A stretch of DNA of 64,000 nt from Diadema setosum (Eukaryota > Echinodermata > Echinoidea > Diadematoida > Diadematidae), in assembly GCA_033980235.1 (NCBI GenBank), contig CM067064.1, forward strand, positions 32,145,670 through 32,209,669. Reading direction: 5' to 3'. The notes under the pieces are model-generated. The model was not told where the DNA came from and searched no databases. It worked only from the letters and a program-made list of their open reading frames with translations. The translations under genes and the position numbers were made by a program. The stretch's first letter is position 1. Every line of letters starts with the position of its first letter. Of this stretch, positions 29,521 to 41,910 are shown piece by piece.

Positions 29521-31040
29521 AATCGCTTTAGCATGTAGACTATAACCTTTTTAATTTTTTTTTTTGGTGCGGCAAATAAAGAAGAAATTAAATGAAGTTA
29601 TGATTTGGCAAAGTTCCATTCTATGTAAATAAAGTAGGCCTACTCTATAAAGACTTCCCTGATACTTTCAGGGGTGGCTCCGTGAGGCAGAAGGGCAGTA
29701 CGCTTATCTCGAAAATCTTTTCCGTCAGTTAAGATTGATATGGCTAAATGTCATGTTAATGTAAAGGAATGCAAAGTTATTCGAAAAGAACACGCAATCC
29801 CCATTGGGCCGTGGAGCAGGGCTATACTGAGAGCTATAAACGCAATATTTCTATCATCTCTAAATACTGTTGGGTAGTCAGTAGTACAGGTAAAATTCGC
29901 GTAGTCCGGTCGATATAAAGATGCAATGTATAAGTAAAGAATAGTAGGGCACAGTAGTTGATGCAAGTGGTGACATAATGACTACCAAGGGACACGATAT
30001 CACAAAGAAGTTGGGCAACAAAGTTAAATTCGTCTCGAAGATCAGTTGAGCTTAACCTTTCATACCTTGTTTAGCATTGCCGTTTCTGCCATTTTATAAT
30101 TTCGAAATGAAAGCATGCTATTCTAACGGTGAATATAAGCAGACGTAGACATTCGGTCAAGTAAACTGATTATACGATGTTGCTAACAAAATATCGGTCC
30201 ACGAATCGTTAGTGCAAAATCTATGTTAATTCCCTAATGTGAAAAAAAAAGAGAAAAATAAGGGGATTCGTTTTACCTTAAAGGCGGTGTCGTGAGGTGT
30301 CGATTCTGCAACATGACAATGTCAGTTCTACTACTAGCAACGGGATATTTGTTAGTGTTGTATATAATGCCTTACCTCTGGCATTCAAACTCCCCAAGAC
30401 GTATAAATAAGTCACGAGTTTAGTAAACGCGGTAAATATCAAGTCGGGTAGTTTGCATTTCAAAGTCCAATGTGTGTGTTAATATAATATAAGTACAATG
30501 TATCTTCTATAAAATAGAGTGTCTGAACTTTGTGCAGTTTTGTGATAATTTCTCTGTCAGGGAATGTCCTACGTTTGATTGGCATCTTATAATCGTATCT
30601 CTTGCCTTCCACTCCTTATACCACGGGCCGCGGATGGGAAAAGGGGGAGGGAAGCTGCAGCCCGCGACCACCTCCGGACACTTTTGCAACTTAAAAAGAA
30701 AAAAAAAGGGGGGGGGGAATGAAAAATCACAACAGCTTGTTCATCCGGAGATTCTTCCCCTGAACAACAACAACAACAACAACAAAACATTATACATGTA
30801 CGTGTATGATATTCCTCGCTGACGCACTGTTTACTGTGATTATTTTGCTCGTTAAAGAATAAATAAATAGATAAACACTTCAAACATACGTATCGCATGG
30901 TGATTTGGTATTGCTGCAAGTTTCCTAAAGGTATCGGCACGGAACATGGCAAACATGGAGTTACGAAACAACGCAAGTGTCAAAATGTGTCTCGCCCATT
31001 CGCCGTAGAAGAAATTAATGTTTTTCTAAATCTCGGAAGT
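29521..31040. other. No supported gene; short frames only
   Basis: Minus frames at 29751-29966 and 30278-30463 have exon-like codon use but no recognisable domain or convincing splice pair. An (AAC)n tract lies at about 30765-30785 and a G run at 30709-30717. Confidence 0.35.
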
Positions 31041-31044
31041 TCAT

Positions 31045-31610
31045 TGACCCCACCTATGAGCTTTGACCTTGTGATGACCTTCAACTCCCCAAGGGACATT
31101 TACCAGCCAAGTTTGGTCACAAACGGACAAAGGGATCAAAAGTTATGAGCAATAATCAAAACGCGCCATAAAAACTTAACATTGGGCCCTAAAAGTTTGT
31201 TGACCCCTGTAACTTTTGACCTTGTGGTGACCTTAAACTCCCCAAGGGACATCTACCATCCAAGTTTGGTCACAAACAGACATATGGATCAAAAGTTTTG
31301 AGCCATAATCAAAATGCACCGTAAAAACTTAACATTGGGCCCTAAAAGTTCGTTGACGCCTGTCTGTGACCTTTGACCTAGTGGTGACCTTCAACTCCCC
31401 AAGGGACACCTACCATCCAAGTTTGGCCACAAACAGACATATACATCAAAAGTTATGAGCCATAATCGAAACGCGCCGTAAAAATTGAGTCGTAACATTT
31501 GGCCCTAAAGTTCATTGACCCCTGCCTATGACCTTTCACCTTGAGGTGACCTTCATGTTTGGTAAATTGTGTAACTTTGTATAACCACTCTTCCCTCCAA
31601 GTTTGATTGA
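31045..31610 (+). repeat. Tandem 155-bp repeat with DR1-like sites
   Basis: Four units with starts near 31045, 31200, 31353 and 31515. Each has TTGACCCC, then TTTGACCTTGTGGTGACCTT, AACTCCCCAAGGGACA, CCAAGTTTGGTCACAAAC, AAAAGTTATGAGCCATAATC and CGCCGTAAAAA. Unit 3 contains a perfect TGACCTTTGACCT (31367-31379), the reverse of AGGTCAAAGGTCA. The same family lies at 62487-62960. Confidence 0.8.
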
Positions 31611-33389
31611 AATTAAAGTTCTCAGTAGATAGTTATAATACTTGTAATAGTTACAAGTTCTTGTGGCGTTACGGACGGAAGACTGACGGACAGACGCCGC
31701 AGGCGATCCTTCAGTCTACACGTACCTCCGGTGGGCTCGACAATAAAAGCAGTAGTAGTACAGTGTATATCCTCTTCCGCCTCGAAAATGACATTGCATT
31801 TGACACGACCTCGATCAAGATTGTCATAATGCATTAGGGTGCAAAGTTTATTACAGTCATGACTGCGTCCTAATGTTTATATTCCTGCTTGGCACACACA
31901 CAACGCACACAGACACACACAAATTTACATAAAATTATGATTATACACACATACTCACGAATCATTACGCAATCGTGTTAGGAACATCGCAGAAATGAAA
32001 ACTCAACTCAGTTTAACATAACAAATCTCTGTATGATTATTTTATTCTTCAAGGATGCATGAGGTGAATCATGTAAGACAACCATATTTGTGACACGACA
32101 TACACTGTATAATAAACAAATATCGCACGTTATGAGTGCAGGGATCGCTAAAATCTGTTTAGGTTTTGGCTTGCAATATAGTTTATCTTTTAATGATGTT
32201 ATATAGAAGAGTTGCAAACAAGAATGTTTCCCGAATGATTCATGTTTGAGTAAACAGTACGGGCAATGAAGGTCTCTGGGAATAATTTTAATCTCCCCCC
32301 CCCCCCCCCCCCAAGGAATGCTGAGCCCCTGGGTGACCTTTAATATTTTGCTGGACCGAAAGCACCATTTCAGTACACCTGTAGCGCGTTTCAGTATTTA
32401 GTAGGGGAGTGCCAGACATGGCCATAGCACACAATCAGACTTTGGCCTCTTCACACACAGCATGCTCGCTTTAGAATTCCTTTATCCCGGACTCCATCCA
32501 TGTTCATGATATGAAGAGTTTTATTGCAAAACGAGCTAACTCCATTCTTGTTAAGTTGAGATATATTATGTGATTAAAGCTGCTAAAAAAACCCAAAGGA
32601 AATACAGGATATTTTTAATCATTCCTTGTTATGTCGCAAGTGAGGTATTACTGGAAAGGTTTAATTTTGCTCTTTCTGATGATGTATATACCTTGAAATT
32701 TTAGATAATGGCGCTTAGCTCATTTTGCAACAAAACTATTCATATATTGACAGAGTTATCAGGATAAAATTCATGCGTAGTTTTTGTATTACTTTTTCTG
32801 TACAATTACATATGGAACATACGTAAGATCAACTTTCCCGTATTTCTAGTGTCTTTAACACAAAATACTGTACTTCCGTATTTTATAAAAGAAATTGGAC
32901 AACATGGGTTTTAATCATCTCGTCAAAGAATTGTTGATTCATGATTTTTTTTTTCTCTCTTTTGAACAGACCGCAGATTGTCAAAGTCGGTCGAACAACC
33001 TTTGATACTCAACAGCCATCCCTCTCATTATATTTGTATACCAATTAATTTAACACTGGAAGAGGGGAACTCAAAGTACATGCGGATTGATACAATGATC
33101 TTATAGGATACCTGATTTCAGACCATGGGAATACATGTACGTATGTACAGTGTAGTTACATCTCCGAAATTGATTGACTTGTCCAGTGTTGTGACTCACA
33201 TTATCTTTACTCAAATGTTAAGAAAAAGAAAGGCCTGAAAACATTTTAGCAAAAATCTTCGATCATGTATCCATTTTTATTCAAGGCAGCTCCTCATACC
33301 CTCTGTGTGGTTACTACAGGACACGCCCGTTATAAAGAAATCAAAATTCAGGTCCTAAATTATCATACACATATCTTCATACACAAATA
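31611..33389. other. No gene seen
   Basis: AT-rich intergenic DNA with a CA-rich stretch at 31893-31922 and a C run at about 32296-32312. No exon with supporting splice sites was found. Confidence 0.4.
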
Positions 33390-33836
33390 CAGGGGTGTAT
33401 CCAGGATTTTTTCTGGGGGGTCGTAATAAAAATTTTTGGACCTTTACCTTTGCGAGGGAGCGGAGCGACCGAGCGGGGGGAGGGTGTGGGAGGGGGGTGT
33501 CCCCCCTCCCACGGTAGGGAGTTTCTGAATTTTATATCTTAAAATGGAGCCATTTGGTGCATACAAAAGTGACTTTTTCGCCATGGCAGTGCGGCTTGGA
33601 AATAAGGTAAATTATGGCATATTAAAACTAAGTTACGAAATTTACGAGGTTTTTGACAATTTGCTGGAACACCGGTCACTTTTTTTTCCCTGTTGTGGGC
33701 CTAAATAGAGTAAAAAGCCCTCAAAAAACAAAAATGTCTTTTACAAAAAGTGGACCTTTTGAATTTTTTTTTTTTTTTGGGGGGGGGGGGGTCGTACGAC
33801 CCTCCCGACCCCCCCCCCCCCTTGCATACACCCATG
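33390..33836. mobile_element. Short inverted-repeat element with G/C runs
   Basis: Left end CAGGGGTGTATCCAGG and right end (inverted) CATGGGTGTATGCAAGG. AAATA stands on both sides (33385-33389 and 33837-33841). The interior is a GTCGTA-bounded, G/C-run-rich sequence without coding capacity. The superfamily is uncertain; the 5-bp repeat may be chance. Confidence 0.5.
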
Positions 33837-33841
33837 AAATA

Positions 33842-35190
33842 TTGTTCTGTTGTACCGAAAGAAAACCGGTGGACCAGATGACTTCATCATAACGGGAGTA
33901 CACTGTACAATGTAAACAGATTAGGAATCCTCTGTATGGTGGGATGTAAAACCAAAAGAATTTACATGCATTTACATTTTCATAGCTCAGAAAACTCATA
34001 TTAATAAAAACTGTATAGGCCAGATAATTGTACCAAAAAAAAAATACATATGTTAACAGTCCTTTGGTTTACAAACTATGATGTGATTATATTGTATTTG
34101 GACATAAAAATTATTCTAATCTATTTTAGAACGCACATTTCACAATACATTTATAGATTATGTAGAAATTTAAGATTAATGAATAAAAAGAAATGTTTGG
34201 CCCCCAGTTTACCTGTATCAGTTTTTGTTCTGTCGGGTTGTGGAAGCCTTGCACAAGTTTTCTGGTTGTCAGGAATAATCTTTCAACCTAAGCAGTCTGG
34301 GCTTCTTTTTTTTTTTTTTTTTGTCGTTGCTATGATTAATGGGGGGGGGGGGGGGGGGGGCAAACTCAAGGCAAGAAGCCTATTGATGAGGTCTTCTCCC
34401 CCTGTAGAATAAACAGTAGTGTGCAAAAAGTCGAGGGGCGGATTCTGCCCATCCCCTACAGCCCCCCCCCCCCCCCTCGCCCTTTTAGGGTTAATAAAGG
34501 TTTACAAAAATATTTTGTATAGTACAATCAACGAACAGCAAGTCAGGTCAACTGTCAACTGCACTAGAAATACTGCATCACTGGATGTGACAAATCTGTA
34601 ATATGCAGCTGCAGTATTCAATCTGTGAATGTGAAGAAAAATATGTAGACCATAAATAAGCGTACATGGCTAACATTATCATCTTATCATAACGCAACAT
34701 ATTTAAACATCAGCTTCTGGTTTGGCTACTTTTCCTTGATCTTCCTTTCTGAATAAATGAACAAATTCCCCTAATATTCATCTGCATTACTTATCCCGTT
34801 TAACATTTCCAAACATATACTATCATATCAACTTGACTTTAAAATCTATCTGAATTAATTCTACTGAAACATACACTGTATATGGTCTGTAGTAAAAGTT
34901 ATTGAACTTTGAATTCTGCTATGTCTTTAAACAAGAATACAATACAATGTAATAATAGTGGCCTCTTATAATGCCCTGAAGTCCATCAAGAATGATGCTC
35001 ACGGCATCAAGATGGAATACATCTTGAACATGACTTTTGCATGACTTGCTCTTCAATGTTAGTTGTCTGCACTATTCATACTGTTACACCAGTTTAAAAA
35101 AGCCTTTCATTTTGACTATATTAAGCAGGATTATTCATTCTTCAGAGGCATACACCAATCTTGAATGAATTAAGAAGCAAAAGCTCATGT
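33842..35190. other. No gene seen; homopolymer-rich
   Basis: Contains T, G and C runs at about 34303-34360 and 34461-34476. The overlapping short frames depend on these runs. Confidence 0.4.
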
Positions 35191-35199
35191 GTTTGTAGT

Positions 35200-36898
35200 C
35201 AGTGGCGTATCTAGGGGGGGGGGGCAAGGGGGGCACGTGCCCCGGGCGCCACTCCTTGGGGGCGCAAAAAAAACGAAAAAAAAAACGAAGAAGAAGAAAA
35301 AAAAAAGGAAAAAAAAAACGAAGAAGAAGAAGAAAAAAAAAAAAAAAGAAAGGAGAAGAAGAAGGAAAAAAAAAATACTCGCCCGGAAGGAGGGGAGGGA
35401 GAATGGTTGGGGGGGGGGGGGGGCAGAAAACCAAATCAAGCAAGATAAAAATAAAACATGATGATGCGGACAAAATGACAATGTTTGTTGTGTTCACACA
35501 AAAATTCCATGTTCTGTGTGCTGAAATAAAAAAAAATTCGGCTCGCTCGCTGCGCTCGCTCGCCAAAATTTATATAAAAAAGAAGGTAAGAACAAAACGT
35601 GATGATGACAAAATGACAGTGTCTGTTGTGTTCACAAATATCATGTCATTTTATATTTAGCAGGCAAAATGTTTCACGGAGCAGCGGCTGCAATTTCGTT
35701 CTGAAGCGATCGCCAATTGGATCAAAAGAAGGCGCCAACGGTTTCGAACATATGGGGGAGGGGGGCGCAAAAAACCCCGAATCAAACAAGATAACAATAA
35801 AACGTAATGATGACGCGGAAATATCCAAATTTCGGCTCACTCGCTCGTACTAATTTAAAGTATTTTTTTCAAGTCCTTATTTTGTTGGTATAAATCGTTA
35901 TCTATAAAGGCCGTCACTATATCTTGATTAGAATTGTAAGATTTAATAAGCAAAAAATGACAAGAGTTTCATGATTTGTAAGCTGAAATGCAAAAATTTT
36001 CGGCTCGCTCGCTATGCTCGCTCGCCAAAATTTGTATTAAAAAAAAAAGATAAGAAGATAAGAACAAAACGTTACGATGACGCGGACAAAATGATAATGT
36101 CTATTGTGTTCACTCATGTCATTTTATATTTAGCAGGATTCGTTCTGAAGCGATCGCCGATTGGATCATAAGAGGACGCCAACGGTTTCGAACATACGGG
36201 GGAGGGGGGCGCAAAAAAAAATCAAAAAAGATAAGAAAAAAAAACGTAATGATGATGCAGGAATATACAAATTTCGGCTCACTCGCTCGTACTAATTTGG
36301 AGTATTTTTTCAAGTCCTCAGTTTGTTGGTATAAATCGTTATCTATAAGGTCGTCACTATAATTGTATGATTTAATAAGCAAAAAATGACAAGAATTCCA
36401 TGTTTTGTAAGCTGAAATACAAAAATTTTCGGCTCGCTCGCTGCGCTCGTTCGCCAAAATTGATATAAAAAAAAAGATAAGAACAATACGTGATGATGAC
36501 GAGGATATATACAAATTTCAGCTCACTCGCGCGCACTAATTTACAGTATTTTTTAAAGTCCTCAGTTTTTTGGTATGAATCGTTATCTATAAGGCCGTCA
36601 CTATATCTTGATTAGAATTGTAAGATTTGGTAAGCAAAAAATGACAAGAATTCCATGTTTTGTAAGCTGAAATACAAAAATTTTCGGCTCGCTCGCTGCG
36701 CTCGCTCGCCAAAATCTATCACAATTCATTACATTTAAATCACCCTCAAAAGATCCCTTTTAAGTGCTTGAAAAAACATCATGTGGACTGTGTTTAAAGT
36801 CCCTACCGGGATGGTGTTGGGGTTGAACACTTTTTCAGAAATTAGGGGCGCAATTTTCGTGCTTGCCCCGGGCGCCGTTTTCCCTAGATACGCCACTG
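35200..36898. mobile_element. Non-autonomous hAT-type element, 1.7 kb
   Basis: Terminal repeats CAGTGGCGTATCTAGGG and, inverted at the right end, CAGTGGCGTATCTAGGG. A perfect 8-bp duplication TTTGTAGT (35192-35199 and 36899-36906) surrounds it. The 8-bp target and CAGTGG-type ends fit hAT. Longer inverted similarity near both ends (GGGGCAAG/GCCCCGGGCGCC) extends the termini. The interior has an A/G-only stretch (35262-35380) and direct repeats built on TTCGGCTCGCTCGCTGCGCTCGC (about 35538, 36000, 36430, 36683) and GTTCTGAAGCGATCGCC (about 35700, 36140). No transposase; the Lys- or Phe-rich frames are artefacts. Confidence 0.85.
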
Positions 36899-36906
36899 TT
36901 TGTAGT

Positions 36907-38380
36907 AGACATATTGTTGCGTTGGGATCAAAAGTGGCAAGGACTATAAGACAGACAATCAGCAGACCACATCAGAGCCTACACGGAATCTGCGACTGAA
37001 GTAAAGAAAACCTAAAACCTTGTTCATCAGCTTGGGAAATGCTTTGAAAAGTGTCACATAGAGCTTCAGGCCATTTGTTGACATACAGCAGGCATATGAA
37101 CAGTTTGTGATCTCTTACCAGGACCTATGAAAAAAGCATGATTTATATGCACAGCCTCTGGGAGATGATGATTGGGGAGAAAAGGATGGATGAAGGCCAG
37201 GAATTATTTCTGGATCTGCTGATTTCAAACCAGGACTATCAGACTGTAAGAACTCGGAGGACTGAGACCAGTGTGAGTACAGAGTCTTAAATCATTCTGC
37301 ACGCTAACACCAAAGATGATGAAAGCAATCGGCCTACTGGAGATGGAGATAGCCCAACCACAAGATGGAGATAAAGTCAGAAAGATGTCAGACAAGGAAA
37401 GTACCTGACCAACAAAAGAAAGATGATGTATCAGAGAGGAATGGATGAGATCTACGTTTGGAGATGAAAAAAAAAAAAGTGCCCACATTTGATGGGAATG
37501 TGTGAAATAATTGCACATAACCTTCAAGGCAGCTTTCCATCATGTTCTTCATCTTGTAAGTTGTATATTATTTTATATTTTGCCAAAATAAATGAATGAA
37601 CTTTTATAACGACACGAGTGCCATGATGCTTTTGAGATTATGATATACACTGCACTCCCGCTACAACGAACAGTTATAATGAAATTCCAGTTACAACGAA
37701 GTAAAAATTTAGGCTCCAACATTATCGGCTCTACAATTATACATGAAGGTGAAATGACAGAGTATGGTAATTATACAGCTCGTCATACTCTAATAGGATC
37801 GATCATGTTCAAACTTTTATCTCAGAAACTGATGCACACAGGAAGAATTACGCATGAGCAGATTGCCAAACCAGTCGACCTGACGAGAGATTTGGAGCAC
37901 AGAGGTGATGGGACTCAGGGGTACTGACTGCCAGTGTGAACGACCTGGAAAGTCTCAGGTAGACAAGGAGGAATTGAACATCATCAACTAGTCTGGTCAA
38001 ATGTATGGGCAAACAATGACAAATTTCTTATTCATGGCAAACGAAATCCAGGAATACCCAGATAACCAGTGACGGACTGAAAAAGATGCATGAGATCATA
38101 GAAAGGACGCTAGCAAAAAATCTGGAACATTGTGCGGGATACCAAACGCAGATGACAGAGATGGTTAATCTTGGTTTTTGCACAAAAACGGTCAGATGAC
38201 GAGCATAGAAGAACATACTGGTCGCATACATTATATTGCACATTATGCTGTGGTCAGACCAGAAAAGGAAGATAACTGTTGTGCGTACGGTGTTCAACTC
38301 TTCATTCAGCTTCCGGGGTCAATCTTACACTGTATTGGCACATACGAACTGACTCACTCTTCAGGGATCTGACAGTAAAT
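36907..38380. other. Unassigned; one pogo-like terminus
   Basis: No supported gene. At about 37649, CACTGCACTCCCGCTACAACGAACA resembles the ends of pogo/Tigger-type elements, but no partner end was found. Short frames (37225-37527 minus, 37640-37927 plus) have no recognisable domain. Confidence 0.3.
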
Positions 38381-38383
38381 CGA

Positions 38384-38389
38384 TTTATT
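38384..38389 (-). terminator. RRP7A: Candidate RRP7A poly(A) signal
   Basis: TTTATT on the plus strand is AATAAA on the minus strand, about 700 bp after the RRP7A stop. It is the first canonical hexamer seen in that direction. Confidence 0.4.
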
Positions 38390-39084
38390 CCTCCACTCAC
38401 CCACCCCAATGATATTATAATTTGTTTTCTTTCTTTCTATATTGAAAAAAAAAATGGGTTTCCTCTTGTTCATACAACCTAGTGGCTAATATAGCATGTA
38501 TTTGCATAACAAAGAAACTTCGATGCAAGCAAAGGAAATTCAGTTGCAGTACATCCACTTTAATGGTAAAACCAAATTACAAGACACTGTTGATACACTG
38601 GTTGTTTGGTCCATCACAGAAGTATCTTTATGCAAGATTTCATTACACAATCAGTTTTCAAAAGAATGTGAAGGGTGAGCAGGAGAATATTAGCTTGCAA
38701 ATAGCTTAAACCATGAGGTACTCGGGTTCCAAAGAACATAAAATGTCTACCATAGAGACATATTGAAATACTTATCTCTTGTCAGAAGAGATGTGAAGGC
38801 AGATTCATATACTGTCTTCATGGCTTCTCTAAGTATCTTTGAGTAGAGCACCGAACATACCACAGTGTTTTAGATCTTTCAAATGACATTATAATGACAC
38901 CACTTGGGCATTTGAATGTAGACATAACATTATGAAAGCACCCGAAGGATGTTGAACAACATGATTTGTTACAAGAGAACCTTGTGGAATGTTCAACAAA
39001 TCTCAAATCTAGTTTGAACTCTCAGAGCATATATTCCAAAGTCCACAAGGTAGGCTCCACTCCACTTCCTGGGCTTGATTTCTC
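38390..39084 (-). other. RRP7A: Probable RRP7A 3' UTR
   Basis: Non-coding sequence between the stop codon and the first AATAAA on the minus strand. Assigned by position. Confidence 0.35.
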
Positions 39085-39170
39085 TCAATATGGCTTAAAT
39101 TTTCTCGCTGCCTTCATCTGAGATATCCTCTGCTTGTCCTCTTCAAACTTCTTCCCCAGCTCAGCTATGT
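39085..39170 (-). CDS. RRP7A: RRP7A last coding exon
   Basis: The minus-strand acceptor TTTCCACAG ends at 39171, and the stop TGA is at 39085-39087. Two incoming bases complete the His codon begun by the 39861-40059 exon. The 28-codon end reads IAELGKKFEEDKQRI and then AARKFKPY. RRP7A proteins end with a helix of type LRKKFEEDKQRI and a terminal RKFRPY, which this matches almost residue for residue. RRP7A is a nucleolar component of the small-subunit processome needed for 18S rRNA maturation (established knowledge). Confidence 0.93.
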
Positions 39171-39860
39171 CTGTGGAAAGACAAACAAAAAAGAAATGTT
39201 GGCGTTACAGGGCGAGCTGGAACTGCTACATACTCGTGTACTGTGTAACAAGAATAAAATACATAGCATGATTACAGCACATGGAAGGGTGGCTAGGCAA
39301 AAGTGACATTCATTCTTTTTTTTAAATGTTTATCTGAAAGCCAACCAATTTATTTGTTATGTGTCATGATAATTGTAGAAATATCAACAAAGATTGAAGA
39401 AATGAAACACCTGGAAAAAAAATAATCATAATGTTCAGTAAAATATCTTCATCATCATTATAAAAGAACCAATCATGCTAGAATGTGTTGCAATTTTGAT
39501 CTTCCTGGGTACATGAAATATCAATTTCAAAACTAATAGTACAACCAAAACTTCCTTTTGCATCAACTGCAATAGCAACCGCAACTGCAACTGCAACAAC
39601 AACAACAACAACATTCCCAAGTAACATAGCAGAAAACTTATACCTCAAATGCACAAAGTGTAATGATTTATGGCAACCTTTTTGATGGTTAAAAAAAACA
39701 ACAACAGGTATTGTATATGGCAGTATTTTAAGACTTTTCTAAAGCACCCTACTGATGACACTACTTTATAGTAAACTTAACAACAACAAACAAAAACAGG
39801 GGCAAATCATAAGAAGCTTGAAAGACTGCTGCAGTATGAATGACTGCCGGCAAAACTCAC
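39171..39860 (-). other. RRP7A: RRP7A intron, 690 bp
   Basis: GT at the 39860 side and AG at 39171-39172 on the minus strand. It contains an (AAC)n-type tract at about 39590-39612. The short frames inside are artefacts. Confidence 0.8.
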
Positions 39861-40059
39861 GTTCCTGCTTGGACTCTATGGTCTGGAAGGTATAGAAGTT
39901 CATGAGCTCCTTCTCCGCCCGCTTCCGCTTCTCCCTGGCCTGCAGTCGGCGCTGCTGCCGCTCCGTTCGGGCCACCACCGGCTTGGTGCCCCTCTTGGTC
40001 ACCGTGATCCAGCCATCCTCGTCCAGTACCCCTTCCTCCTCCTTTGCCTGCCCCTCCTC
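39861..40059 (-). CDS. RRP7A: RRP7A exon with conserved C-terminal domain
   Basis: A 199-bp exon bounded by acceptor TTCATTCAG (minus) and donor GTGAGT. It encodes a Glu-rich linker (EEGQAKEEEG), the signature DEDGWITVTKRGTKPVV, then a basic helix (RQQRRLQAREKRKRAEKELM) and NFYTFQTIESKQE. The family motif is D-E-x-G-W-V-x-V-T-x-R-G-x-x-P followed by KELLNFY..R.SK, all present. Composition is more GC-rich than the introns, as expected for coding DNA. Joins in phase to the 39085-39170 exon. Confidence 0.95.
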
Positions 40060-40899
40060 CTGAATGAATGGATAGACAGAAGGATTGAGGCTTGTCTAGG
40101 TGCACTTTACACAGCTGCATAACATCTACTGTATGCAAGATATTGTACATTTCCAAAATTAGAAGTTGCCAGACATTTTTACTGGTGTTGTAAATTGCAA
40201 TCAAGAACCTCTGCGACGAATAAGCAAATAAGTATTATCCCTTTACAAGAGATAACTTACCAACTCTACAACTTGGAGATAGTAATCATAATATGCTAAA
40301 TTTCTTTTATCAGAGGTGATATTTTTATGAGTTATCAATTTTCACAAATAATATTCAAGTTGAAAAGTTCATGAAAACAAAAACACAGTGAAATGTATGA
40401 CACATACAGTATATCAAATCAAGAAAGCAGGCATACTACAGCTGAAACTTTATGGGATTTTTGGAACTCAAGTGATGAGGTTTAAGTCGAAAAGTAGCAA
40501 CAAGCTTTCACCTCCAAAGGAAGAGAAATAACCCATAGGGCATCCACACATCTTGTCATACTTTGAAAAGATATGCTTTAACATACAGAACACCTTGGAG
40601 TAAACTGACAATCAGTCATACGAGAGACCCGGGAGTCACGCGCTCACCTGAGTACCGCAAGTTCACCTTCCATGCATTCTTGCAGACTCTTACCTGAGAA
40701 CATTGGAAACTTATGATTAGGGTAGCTTTGAGAGTGGGGGCATGGCATCCATTTACATATTCCACCATCACACTGGTAAAAATACCTACCAAGTACATTG
40801 TACTTTATAGAATGTTGGATTATGCCGCTAGGGAAAAAAGACCTAAAGCCCTATCACTTTTGATTAGAACTAGAGAAAATCATTATTTGATATTCATTA

Positions 40900-41910
40900 A
40901 TTCAGGAGGTTTGGACCCCCTGGGGCCGCCAAGGAAAGCATGGTGCCCATTCAAACACTTTGAGATCTTATCCCTATGGGAATGCTACTTGACAAGTTTG
41001 GTGAAAATCCATTATGTTGTTTTCAGCAAGAAGATGAAAATTTAGGCACGCATTTGGACCCCTCCCCCATCCCATCTCGCTTCCTTGGGTCCCAAGGGGG
41101 TGGGGGGGGGGAGGAGGGCACCCCTGATTCTCCCATGAACAAACTTGAAACAACAGTCATCAATACACTGACTCGTTGTATTAACTTGAATAGCTCAATC
41201 ACTTCCAGTTCTAGAGAAAATCTGTAAAGATTCCTTACAGGAGGGGGGGGGGGGGGGGATGGGACCCCTGGGGCCCCCAGGTGAGGGTATGGTGCCCATT
41301 TGATGGAATTGAGATTCTATCCCCCTAGGGATGCTACCTGCCAAGTTTGGTGAAAATTAGTTATAGGGTTTTCAAGAAAAAGACAAAAATTTACAATTTC
41401 GGTCCAAATGTAGGGTCCCTGGGGCTCCCCAGGTGGGGCATGGTGCCCATTTGATGGGAATGAGATTCTTTCCCCCTAGGGATGCTACCTGCCAACTTTG
41501 GTGAAAATTCATAATGGCATTTTCAAGAAAAAGATGAAAATGTACAATTTTGGCCCATTAGGAACCCTCCCCTGGGTCCCAAGGGGGTCACCCCTGATTC
41601 CGCCATGAACAAAACTTGGAACTACAGTCATCAATATACTAATTCATAGTATCAACTTAGCTCTATCACTTCTGGTTCTAGAGAAGAAGATTTTTTTAAG
41701 ATTCCTTATTTTGGGTGGTTTGGGCCCCTCTGGGGGGCCCCCAAGTGGGGTATGGTGCCCACTTGAACGAATTGAGATCCTATCTCCCGATGGATGCTAC
41801 CTGCCAAGTTTGGTGAAAATCGGTCTAGGGGTTCTTTAGAAGAAGATAAAAATGTAAAAGTTTACGCACGACGCACAACGCACGACGCACGACCTTCGGC
41901 TAAGGTGAGC
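40900..41910 (+). repeat. Tandem repeat, about 160 bp, ending in GACGCAC units
   Basis: Units share GGGGCCCCCAGGTGGGGTATGGTGCCCATTTGA, GAGATTCTATCCCC and GGATGCTACCTGCCAAGTTTGGTGAAAAT, with copies near 40915, 41250, 41410 and 41700. It ends in a CGCACGACGCACAACGCACG microsatellite and AAGGTGAGCTAA, the usual right end of this kind of dispersed element. Confidence 0.7.

Noticed and set aside
35185..35566. Lys-rich and Phe-rich frames of about 90-150 codons
   Set aside because: They are produced by the A/G-only strand in the hAT element and its complement.
39857..40204. A 115-codon Gly-rich minus frame (GGGAGKGGGRG type)
   Set aside because: It is the wrong frame of the RRP7A exon at 39861-40059. 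The correct frame gives the conserved DGWITVTKRG motif.
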